This document shows positions 55,797 through 64,000 of a DNA stretch of 64,000 nucleotides, one piece after another. Made by a program: the position numbers and the translations under genes. Within the stretch, counting starts at the first letter, position 1. Each line of letters opens with the position of its first letter. The DNA comes from Ottelia alismoides. Its lineage: Eukaryota > Streptophyta > Magnoliopsida > Alismatales > Hydrocharitaceae. The stretch lies in NCBI GenBank assembly GCA_037367405.1, contig JAZKJV010000385.1, positions 124,001-188,000 on the forward strand. The letters run 5' to 3'. Below the pieces are notes generated by a model. It was not told the DNA's origin. It did not search any database and saw only the letters and a program-made list of their open reading frames with translations.

Positions 55797-56120
55797 TGTT
55801 AGAAAATAGAGAATGCGGAAATGAATGATAAACAGAGATAATCTAGAAATATAAATATGAAGAACAAAAAGATTTTTACGTAGAACCCTACTCCCTAAGG
55901 AGCGGGATGACACGGGAGAAGCCCTCAAAGGGGCGGATATTTCATTCCTTTTTCTCTCATCTGACTACAGGGGTGTGTGGCTCTATATATAGCACCCACG
56001 GAGTCACCACATCTCTAAACTGTAGATGTGGGACTAAACTCTGGATGGGATAAATGGATCCTGGAGAGATCCATTTACCCATCTCCAATACATATGTCGC
56101 ATATAACAAATACTCCAACA
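55797..56120 (-). repeat. LARD-2 5' LTR
   Basis: 324 bp and ends CCAACA before the duplicated TATCT. Same TATATATAGC box as its partner. Confidence 0.9.
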
Positions 56121-56258
56121 TATCTCGACAAGCGCAAAAGGAAAAACATTATCCTCGTATCCAATACCGCACACGGATCTCATATCTTTCATGAATCATG
56201 GGCATCTCCATCCGATAATCCAAGGTATGCTTGCCCTGCAGCAAACATGCTTAGCTTG

Positions 56259-56935
56259 CTACAGAACTTACTACAAGAATGGCGCTTGGTGAATATGTCA
56301 GAATTCTTATCCTCTGAAGTCATACTGGAAATGTGCAACCACCCTCTCTAATCAAGTCTCGGTGTAACGATAGTCGATGTCCACATGCATACGGTCATGA
56401 AACAAGGGTTATTGGTTTAGTTATAGATAGAAAGCCTTTATCACTTGGAGTTGAAGGTATGATTTTCTTCATGATCTTCCTTAGTTGACTATATGCATAG
56501 CTACTTGGTTGTCATATTTGAGCTCTATAACATCAGCTCGAACAATACGTAAGTCCGCAAACACTAATCGAGTTGATACTAACTTTGCTATGCATAAGTC
56601 ATCGCCTTATACTCACTTTTTGCATTATAGTTGGAAACAACGACCTATTTTTTTGCTCCTCTAAATATTCAGATTCTAGTAGTAGGCTTCCTATTTACCA
56701 AGCATCCCACATAAACAGCATCAAAGTAAGATACATGATCTAGAGTGGCCCATATGGTGAACACCAATCACCTTCTCGAAGAGGACTCGATATATCTCGG
56801 AATCACAAGGCATGCACAAAAGTGAGCCTGGGTAAGATAGTCCATGAATTGGTTGAGATCCCAAACTACAAATGAGATATCAGGTTGATCGAGGGGTGGT
56901 CAGTTATAGTAACTTCCCAATCGATCAACGTTTTT
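56259..56935 (-). pseudogene. Copia-4 RNase H and end of reverse transcriptase
   Basis: On the minus strand: VTIT.H then DISFVVWDLNQFMDYL (RT end, 56900-56830), SYFDAVYVGCL (RNase H, first Asp kept, 56725-56690), AKSEYKAM (Glu kept, near 56600), then degraded NNPCFMTVCMWTSTIV-like and DKNSDIFTKRHSCSKFCSKL near 56310-56260. Many stops. RT is cut by LINE-D. Confidence 0.75.
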
Positions 56936-58599
56936 TTAGTCAAAAGAGGGGGATGCATTGCCTCAAACGACACCTATCATAGATCTAGAATTTGTAGGTT
57001 CAGCCAGTCTCCATCAATCTATGCTCAAATTGCAGACGTATTCACACAGTGGAAGAAGAGATGTTCCACCTTCTGAATATGTGATTCACAAAAGGGGACA
57101 CATATTAGAGATGTCCGAGAAAAGTCTTGCGTAACAATCCCTTGTAATAATGCGTCTTCTACGCATCATGCATATAAAGAAACCAATTCTGTCGATAGTT
57201 TTAAGTCCCAAATAAAGTTGCAATCACGAACTGGAGCGTCTATCCTAGGCGGTGGTAGTATGTAATAGCTTTGTAGGCTTGTTTAACCGAAAATAAATTA
57301 TCCTTCCACACTAGTGATTCCACCCATCGACGGCTGAGGGACTCTAAAAGAAGAAGGAAATCCTCAATGTGTTGATCAGAGAAATCCGCCAAGAATAAAG
57401 GCATCCATTTGCCATCTAACCAGCAATCCAACACACGTGCACCATGTCTAGCATCCAAAGCAAATTGGCAGGGAAATCTGGAAAAGAAGGGACCCTTACC
57501 CAACCAGTTGTCAGTACAGAAGGCAAAAGATTTACCATCACCAAGCAGCGAATGCAAGAGCTCCTGAAAATGAGGCATCACCAAGTTAATCCTTCTCCAA
57601 AAGATCAAAGGGTGAAAGTACATGTGCCGGAGCATACTGTCTCGAATCCCTATGTTAAAAATGTTGCGAATGAGATGGCAACACAAATATTCACTTCTGC
57701 CCCCAAAACCTACTAACGTGTTTTAATAGAAGAGCCGTGTTCATGGCTTTCAAACGAGATATAAAGGTTGTCAACCAACTTTGGCAAAGTCACAGTCCAT
57801 ACTCGACCAGATGTACACCCAAGCCATCCTAACTAGCTCTACCCCAAAAATATATGCATGTACATCTCCAGATGTCACCTGATACTAATGGGGAGAAGAC
57901 GAGATGACATGAAGAAAATAAGAATAACTGAGAGAACAACATGTGCAAGCACTGCATGCCTGTTGTGTGATAATATAGTCACCTTCCAACCAAAGTTATT
58001 TCTCCTTCTTCTCTATTATAGGCAACCAATCAGACATTTTCATTCTTCCAGCTCATAAGGGAAGACCAATTGAGTGTTGTACCTAGCTCTTCACAACACT
58101 CATGTGCATCTAGGTCAGAATGACCAAAGGAATAACCATAGATTTCTCACGATTAAAAACAAGCCCGGACAATTCATCGAAAATTTCCACTGTTATTGCC
58201 ATTCCTTAGACTCCTCTTTACCTCCTTCGATAAAGAAGATGGTGTCATATGTATACTACAACAGAGGAATAGATATATTTTCAATGGTATACCCTGATGT
58301 GACATCACTATACAACACTTGCTCAACTATGCAAGACAAAATATCAGTTGCAGTCACAAATAGCATGGGAGCAAGGGGGCACGACCCTCAAGTCTAACAC
58401 CCTGTTGCGGCTGGAAAAAACCTTCCTCAAATTGGGCGTTAACAAGTACTCAGTGGGAGGCTATGGTGTCACAGTTCTTCTTCCATGAGATTCAAGTAGT
58501 TGGGAAACCTCGTCGAGATATCGTCATCGAGAGAAAATGCCAATCCACCAAGTCATAAGCTTTCGTAAAGTTTACCTTCCAAAGAATACCCACTTATGT
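56936..58599 (-). pseudogene. LINE-D: 5'-truncated L1-type LINE
   Basis: Minus strand. Motif A KVNFTKAYDLVDW (58580-58540), a mutated YADD box (YTYDTIFFIEGG, 58260-58225), then 57686-57240 open with FWRRINLVMPHFQELLHSLL, GDGKSFAFCTDNWLGKGPF, WKDNLFSVKQAYKAI, and CPLL/zinc remnants down to about 57090. The tail (T run on the plus strand) is at 56931-56938. Inactive by stops and by loss of the endonuclease. Confidence 0.83.
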
Positions 58600-61115
58600 C
58601 TTTTACAGTATGTTATAATCTCAGTGAGGCATGTGTTGCGAGCATGTGGTCAGATGATTCTTGGACACCTGAGTTTGTGGCCGAGTTATCGGATCAAAGA
58701 GTAGAGGAGTATCATTGTCTCTCTGGCAAATATAAGAGGCTTGATGTGATGTCAGAAGGAAGAGATTCATGACGCTAGAGAGACGAGATGTTCACAATCA
58801 AGAAGGCATACAAGGTGGAGCATGCCCTGCCTTCTTTGATGGATACAGAGACTTCTCAGGACGGTGCTAGGATCTAGATACCATCAAGGGTTAGGGTATT
58901 CTTGTAGTTGTTGAGATGAAAACGGGTCTTGACAACAGTGTAGCGAGCCATGCTTTTCCCGAAGTTTTTTTAGACCAAAAGAGTGGGGAATCACGCTAAG
59001 GTGCCCGCCCCAATATTATTAAAAAATAGGAAAACAAAAAAACAGATTACAAATTACATTAGCCAAGACTCAAGGAGGCACTTGTAGTGGACACGAACAT
59101 TCTTATAATAAAAACAGTGGTAAAAAAAAAGAACATCATTATGAGCCAATCAAATGACCCACACAACTGCCATCGGGACGAGAACTTCTTTTCTTTGTCT
59201 ATTGTGCATCCCAACAAGAGAAGTCCAAAAGGAATCGAAAGAGTGGGAGCACAACCAGACCAGCCCCACATCAGCCCAAATAGGAGAAGAAACCAAGCAG
59301 CGGAAGAAAAGGTCACCCGACGTCTCAATGGTACTCCCACATAGGGGACAGCTATCGGACACTGTCATGGAAATCTTTGCTCAACGATCTCGAGTCATGA
59401 TGTGTTTCCTCCTAAAAAGCCACATGAAGAAACCAATCCTCTCCAGGAGACCAAACGACTAGACAAAATTGCAATCTCGGATCAAATCATCTGAAAGTGC
59501 AGGAGGAGGTCTACAAATGGCACTATATGCCTTCCGAACTGAGAACGGACCATGCTTCCATATCCAGTGGTCAGGGCCAATGGAGGGCCTACCTGACCAA
59601 GAAAATCCAACAGACGGAGGAACTCCTCTAAGCACTAGCCTGAGAATGAAGTTCTGAAAGACGGCATCCAGTTCTCGCTCATCCAACAGTTAACAACCAG
59701 TGTATCAGAATTTACAGCAAAGGCAAACATGTGAGGAAAACAGCTAGAAAGGAGGTCATCCCCCGTCCAACCATCTGCCCAGAATCTAAAGGAGCCATCA
59801 TTTCCTACCACCGGACTAAATAGCTCATGAAAGCAATGCAGTATCTTCAAAATATCCTTCCCAAAGGTTGTTTGATTAGGCCCATGTCGCAGTGACCCAG
59901 GTCTCGCTAAAGAAACATCGTATAGACGCCATATTACTTTACAGCAGAGACTCTCATCCCTGCCCCAAATTATGCCTATCCACTTAAGCAAAAGTGCCTC
60001 ATCGAGGGATTTCAAGCTCATGTTTCCAAGGCCACCACTTCTCTTAGGAAACGTAATAGTCTCCCACTCCACCAAATACATACCCTGCCCCTCCTGACCA
60101 GATCTGCTTCAAAGGAACTTTCGCATCACCCACTCCTCATACGTCTCTTGATGCCCAACGGAAGGAGGCGAGAAGAAAAGAAAAACACCGGTATCGCAGA
60201 GAGAACCGCCTTAACGAAAACCACTTGTCCTTCACGTGACAAAAGAGAAGCCTTCCACCCAGTCAGCTTCCTCTCCATCTTCTCCACCACTGGCAACCAG
60301 TCCGACACCTTGATTCTACCAGCCGCGAGATGAAGCCCAAGGTCACGAATAGGAAGAGAGCCACAGTCGTGCCTAGCTCCAAACTACATGCAAGAGCCTC
60401 ATCCTCCGACATGTCGAATCGAACATCAGTGGATTTGTTATGATTCAGCTCCAGACCAGACATCTCTCCGAAAATCTCCAACACGATAGACATGCCTCCA
60501 GCATCATCCCTATCGCCCTCCACAAACAGGATTGTATCATCCGCATACTAGCGTAAGGGGATAAGTACCTCTCTGCAATTGTAACCAGCGTCCACTCCCC
60601 TACTGTGAACCCGATCAACCATGCAGACAAGAACATTAGCTGCAAGAGCAAAAATGCAAAGGAGCAAGTGGGTAACCTTGTTTGACCCATCCTTGTGGCT
60701 GAAAGAGACCTCCCTCAAAGCGTTCAGAGTTGAGGAGGGATACAAAAGATGTGGTGGAGTAACAGAAGAAGTTGGGCATCCATTTTTTCAGTGTCCTGGT
60801 TTAGTGGAGTTGCGACGAAACGCAAACATTCCGAGCATCCAATGGAGTGATAAGGATTCTTTTGCGGCCTCACTTGGTAGAGATTAGTCAGGCTTAGAGG
60901 AAGGGCGAACGAAGGTATGCGCACTAATCTTGGTGTTGTGGCTAGCTAGAAAAGTTGTTGTCTTTGAGGGCAGGACATTTTATTTTGAAAATGTACTCGG
61001 GCTCATCAGAGCCCTTTTTAAAATTTAGCAGATGTAATTACCCTATTATTTTATATTATATTTTTGGATAGACCTCTAAAAGATGCTCATCCATCTTCAT
61101 CTTTTTCTAAAAAAA
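58600..61115 (+). pseudogene. LINE-F: LINE 3' part, interrupted by LINE-E
   Basis: Two plus-strand pieces, 58600-58964 and 60730-61115. The first has SWTPEFVAELSDQRVEEYHCL and FTIKKAYKVEHALPS; the second has the zinc motif CGGVTEEVGHPFFQC (60760-60805, read with KRC before it), ALILVLWLARKVVVF and FYFENVLGLIRALF. The frame rejoins exactly between 58964 and 60730. An A-rich tail ends near 61115. Confidence 0.82.
58965..60729 (-). pseudogene. LINE-E: 5'-truncated L1-type LINE inside LINE-F
   Basis: Minus strand from RT to the tail: GGLFQPQGWVKQGYPLAP (60715-60662), FALAANVLVCMVDRVHSRG, YADDTILF-like region near 60545-60525 (a TAG replaces the residue before YADD), DWLPVVEKMERKLTGWKASL (60300-60243), YLVEWETITFPKRSGGLGNM and LLKWIGIIWGRDESLC (60080-59930), WKHGPFSVRKAYSAI (59567-59523), zinc ligands CPLCGSTIETSGDLFFRC (59352-59299), and a 3' hairpin before the T-run at 58965-58971. 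Six or more frame changes. Confidence 0.85.
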
Positions 61116-62267
61116 TGAGAGAATGATCATTGCATATTATATCAACAATTAGATATAAAAATTAAATATTAAGGTATACATTGAATGTTGTTCAAAATAT
61201 AAGTTACCCCTGAATCACAGGTTTTGTGCTAGTTTCTTTTATTGTAGGGTTGAGAATTTATTGTCAAACCTCTAAAGGTTCACAAGGATGTTGCTAGATG
61301 ATTCTCATATACCTTAAGTCATATCCTGCAAGGGGAAGTCTCTTTTCAAAAAAACATAAACTCTCAAACATATCCTACATATATTTATAGAGATAGAATT
61401 TATCCAATAGGCATTGATCCCATTAGATACCTTATGAGCACCACATCTCGTCCCTTTGATCTTCATCGTATGGTTCTCCAAGTCCATACATATTTCCAAA
61501 TTTGGAACCAATCATATAGCCCATAACAACTAAACCTCGCATTACTCTCTTAAATTTATTTCCATTTAAAGATCGTCGCCCATATCCTGTGAAATATTCC
61601 CACCCAAATTTATTTCTTCCATATCAAGAAATCTCGCTCTCGCAATTATCAAAAAAACTCAAGAAGCTTGAACAAATAAGAAAGTATACATTGTCGAGAG
61701 AATCGAGTCGGTAAGTTGAACTGTACTTGTTTCTTCTCTGCATTAAAAGTGATTTTTATTAATAGTGTGATGTATTTTATCTACACATTGCTATATGTTG
61801 TTATCCTCATCAATATTTTTTCAGTTGTATGATCGAAACTCTTGGCAAATGCATGTTCTTCGTTTTAATCCATAGAATATGTTCATCAATGGTTTTTTTA
61901 TTCTGAATATAAACTAATTTCATACCTTATAAATTACATAGCTAATAGATTTAGAAGTTTATTGTATTCCTAAATTTTTGCATGAGTTAAGAGTTCATTA
62001 GTTTCTTGTTTTTATATGAAATATGTCAATACTCTGTTTTAAAATTTCCAATAAAACGAAGGACTTCGAAATTCTCTTTAGACTAAAAGTCCAAATTTTC
62101 ATACATTTAATTGTTTCATACTGGTTACTAATATCATTTACCATATTACAATATGATCCAAGTTTTTGTACTTACTATATTTACTAATCAAAGCATTTTC
62201 GAATTACTTATTCTTTACGTTATACTTACTATTAAGCTATTGATTCAAGCATTTGTACTTACTACAT
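61116..62267. other. AT-rich sequence without a recognised gene
   Basis: No coding, RNA or transposon signature recognised. The minus-strand frame at 61511-61314 has no domain. I searched this stretch for SPRY-domain exons of the RanBPM-like gene and saw none. Confidence 0.45.
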
Positions 62268-62405
62268 TTAGGGTGTGTTTGGTGTGTGGGTTAGACCGGG
62301 TTAAACTGGTAGAGGGTAACCTATTTTTGTGTTTTGGTAATCTGATAGAGGGTTAAACTGGGGGTGGGTTTGTTGTGATGTGTGTATTGAAATTTAAAGA
62401 AGTGA

Positions 62406-62535
62406 GTAGTTATTGTGATGTGATTGTATTGGAGTTTGGAAAAATGAGTAGAAGTTGAGTAGTTTATAATTTTTATATGATATGATGGTATAATATATTA
62501 TTTTTTGACGGAGCGGATGAAAGAGAACTAATTTA
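62406..62535 (+). repeat. 130-bp direct repeat, copy 1
   Basis: Matches 63113-63242 with about 7 mismatches and no gaps (roughly 95 percent). Confidence 0.85.
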
Positions 62536-63112
62536 AATAGCCTTCTTTTGCTTATTTTATTTTCATTTTTTTATTTTTTTCCATAACTTCCATTCTTCCT
62601 TACTTCTTCCACTACGCCTCCAACACCCATTCCAACATCTCCAACACCCATTCCACCCTGCCTCTTTCCTAGCTCCCACTTCTCCATCCTTCTTAATCCT
62701 ATTATCCTCCATAATTTTCCATTTATCCATCAAGCACGATCATGGAAGGTCCAACCCCATTGGTTGCTCTTGTGACAGCGGAGAGCAGTGTAGGTTGAGC
62801 GACAACGACCTTGTCTTGTTCATAGGCATGATCCACGACACTAGTCCCGGGTAGCAATGAGCTTCCAACTTTGCCGCAGAGCTTCTTGGCCTCATATCAA
62901 GACTAATCGAGGGGAAAGTCAGGAGCAATGACCATCACACTCCAAACCCTTTCGACGACCGCAGGTGCTCTAATGATACATTCCACATATGCAGCAGAAC
63001 TCCTTTCCAGTAGAGAAGTCCTAGATCCACCTCCTGCAATAGAAGAGAACTCTGCACCATGGTAACGAGAAAGAGTACGATTGCATATTTCCTGAGGTGT
63101 TGTGTTGGTTCC
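62536..63112 (-). other. Segment between direct repeats with unassigned open frames
   Basis: 577 bp of more balanced composition than its surroundings. On the minus strand a frame reads through SRYHGAEFSSIAGGG and IIRAPAVVERVWSVM (within 63370-62903), and another frame then continues as KVGSSLLPGTSVVDHAYEQ. These look like coding sequence by composition, but I do not recognise the protein. It could be a captured host gene fragment. Confidence 0.35.
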
Positions 63113-63242
63113 GTAGTTATTGTGATGTGATTGTATTAGAGTTTGGAAAAGTGAGTATAAGTCGAGTAGTTTATAATTTTTATATGATATGATGGTATAA
63201 TATATTATTTTTTGATGGAGCGGATGAAAAAGAATTAATTTA
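63113..63242 (+). repeat. 130-bp direct repeat, copy 2
   Basis: Second copy of 62406-62535, followed by sequence leading to the right hAT-like edge at about 63341. Confidence 0.85.
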
Positions 63243-63345
63243 TTTAAGGCATTAAAAAAGGGAAAAAGTGAGGCCCACATTGGTGAGAGGAAAAATAGGG
63301 TAAGGAGGTTTAACACCCTAGCCGAACAGCCCCTTATTGATCCAA

Positions 63346-64000
63346 GGATTTTTGAGTTATGTACTCTCAAGATTCACAATGAATGTACATATCATATTTG
63401 TTTGTAATATTTCGACTATGTCTTACTAATATTTCGACAAAAGAATATAAATTATTTCTTTTAAGAAGTGCTGCTAACTACTATTACAAAATTACCATTT
63501 ATATGACATGCCAAAAGGTCCTACCTATAAGCCAGAATTATTAAACATATTTTTGCATATTACTATTCACAACTATATACTTACGACAATGCAATTTTTA
63601 TAACTCAGATTACTATTCCCGTTTTAATTCTTATAACTCGCAACTAAAGATTTACTACTATATTTATTCATTCAAGGTAAGTTAAATGTTTGGATGCTTC
63701 TTATAGTTTAAGGATGAAGACGTGCAAAAAATGAGAAATTGAAAATGTTACACATTCATTAGTAGTGTGATCTACCAATTAACTAGTAATGAAGTAAATG
63801 AGATTTATGTGAAGTAGCGGAGGCAAAATTTGAATATAAAGACATCCCAAGTTTCTATTAAAGATCATTGTGTGCTTTCAAAGTGCAGACGCGAGAAGAA
63901 CGTCTTAGAAAATAATGTCAATAACTATTTTCTTTTATATAACTGATGATGTTTTGATAATGTTTAAAATTCAACTGATCAGTAAGTTCGAATGCATTTA
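63346..64000. other. AT-rich sequence without a recognised gene
   Basis: No feature recognised on either strand. Confidence 0.45.

Larger units (their letters stand above)
53285..56120 (-). mobile_element. LARD-2: non-coding LTR element, TSD TATCT
   Basis: LTRs at 53285-53613 (329 bp, 3') and 55797-56120 (324 bp, 5'), both TGTTAGAAAATAGAG...CAACA. The primer site TGGTATCAGAGT is at 55796-55785 (minus) and the purine tract complement CTTCCCCTCAAGCTAG at 53614. The internal 2.2 kb has no gag or pol similarity. Initiator-Met priming and a copia-like purine tract suggest a copia-derived non-autonomous element. The LTRs differ at more than 20 positions including small indels, so it is not recent. 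It split the 5' LTR of Copia-2. Confidence 0.9.
42913..56130 (-). mobile_element. Copia-2: Ty1/copia element carrying two nested insertions
   Basis: Minus-strand copia. 3' LTR 42913-43057; purine tract; RNase H and RT 43113-44530; integrase 44940-45279 and 50702-51330; GAG-pre/protease 51340-51795; gag 51800-52719; leader; decayed primer site 53135-53146; 5' LTR 53147-53284 plus 56121-56130. L1b inserted in integrase and LARD-2 in the 5' LTR. Without those two, it would be about 5 kb, like Copia-1. The outer duplication is weak (AGCAT versus AGCGC), but the LINE-C frame rejoins across it. Confidence 0.88.
42396..56246 (-). mobile_element. LINE-C: 5'-truncated LINE tail inside Copia-4, host of Copia-2
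   Basis: Minus-strand LINE end in two pieces, 42396-42912 and 56131-56246. Put together they read YEDNVFPFA, then AIWSARNDVIFGGG, FYSENVVEHCRALCKAWTI and a stop, the same order as the end of L1b and L1a. The 3' UTR has a hairpin (GTGGTGAGTCCC...GGGACACCAC, 42412-42440) and a T-rich complement of the tail at 42396. Target duplication CATGCTTAGCTT flanks both pieces. A MITE sits in its 3' UTR. Confidence 0.83.
42215..56935 (-). mobile_element. Copia-4: decayed copia relic, outer shell of a four-layer nest
   Basis: Minus-strand element whose 3' LTR (about 42215-42352), purine tract and last codons sit at the low end and whose RNase H/RT (56935-56259) sits at the high end. In between, LINE-C inserted with the 12-bp duplication CATGCTTAGCTT (42384-42395 and 56247-56258), and later insertions went into LINE-C. 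The sequence reads across the LINE boundary: the purine tract and GCATGCTTAGC at 42384 correspond to AACATGCTTAGCTTGC at 56247. No 5' LTR was found; RT is cut at LINE-D (56936). Confidence 0.8.
62268..63345. mobile_element. Possible hAT-like composite with internal direct repeat
   Basis: The left edge AGGGTGTGTTTGGTG and the right edge (minus strand) GGGGCTGTTCGGC resemble the terminal repeats of plant hAT MITEs, and both are followed inward by GGGTTA/GGTTTAAC-like sequence. A 130-bp segment is present twice (62406-62535 and 63113-63242). No target duplication was found, so this may be two truncated copies and not one element. Confidence 0.45.

Noticed and set aside
61314..61511. Copia RT remnant continuing Copia-4 beyond LINE-D
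   Set aside because: Residues do not align with any RT motif when translated; no LTR nearby.
62903..63370. Possible abscisic-acid receptor (PYL) fragment in the minus-strand frame
   Set aside because: Only SRYH and VWSV resemble PYL; the latch and gate motifs are absent and spacing is wrong.
42000..64000. SPRY exons of the RanBPM-like gene on the minus strand
   Set aside because: Scanned non-transposon stretches (42000-42214, 61116-64000) for the SPRY signature GYHGDDG and flanking motifs; none found.

Overview
This is plant nuclear DNA. Almost all of it is a nest of retrotransposons (short-LTR Ty1/copia elements, L1-type LINEs and non-autonomous LTR elements) plus a few small DNA transposons, in AT-rich single-copy sequence. 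No bacterial, viral or CRISPR features were seen. Initiator-Met and tRNA-Asp primer sites, LINEs with a zinc-binding C-terminal domain, and a plastid-type tRNA fragment all fit an angiosperm. LINE ORF1s that begin with CCHC knuckles hint at a monocot, but weakly.

One host gene is visible. Two short minus-strand exons (41840-41999 and 15877-15945) have canonical splice sites, join in phase 0, and together read as the LisH-CTLH segment of a RanBPM/RanBP9-type protein. The intron between them is about 25.9 kb. No other exon of this gene was found, so the SPRY exons should lie beyond 64000 and the rest of CTLH/CRA before position 1; if so, the window is mostly intron.

Layout: 1-3085, unassigned sequence with a GC-rich island. 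3086-10936, an old minus-strand copia relic (Copia-0) holding a younger relative (Copia-1, 5372-10312, TSD aaaac). 10937-15876, unassigned sequence with a 217-bp foldback MITE, a LINE tail and a GC-rich minisatellite. 15877-15945, exon. 17950-25500, two plus-strand copia gag relics, the second (Copia-5) split by Copia-3 (19795-24742, TSD gtata). 26200-40533, LINE L1a split by a non-coding element with two 2975-bp LTRs (30830-39735, TSD gaggg). 41840-41999, exon. 42215-56935, a four-layer nest: Copia-4 contains LINE-C, which contains a MITE and Copia-2, which contains LINE L1b and a second non-coding LTR element (LARD-2). 56936-61115, three LINE fragments, one inside another. 61116-64000, AT-rich sequence with a 130-bp direct repeat.

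Every transposon coding region seen carries at least one stop, frameshift, deletion or truncation. The youngest insertion by LTR identity is the 30830-39735 element (about 14 differences per 2975 bp by eye). Target-site duplications, rejoined reading frames and primer sites allow the order of insertion to be read directly.
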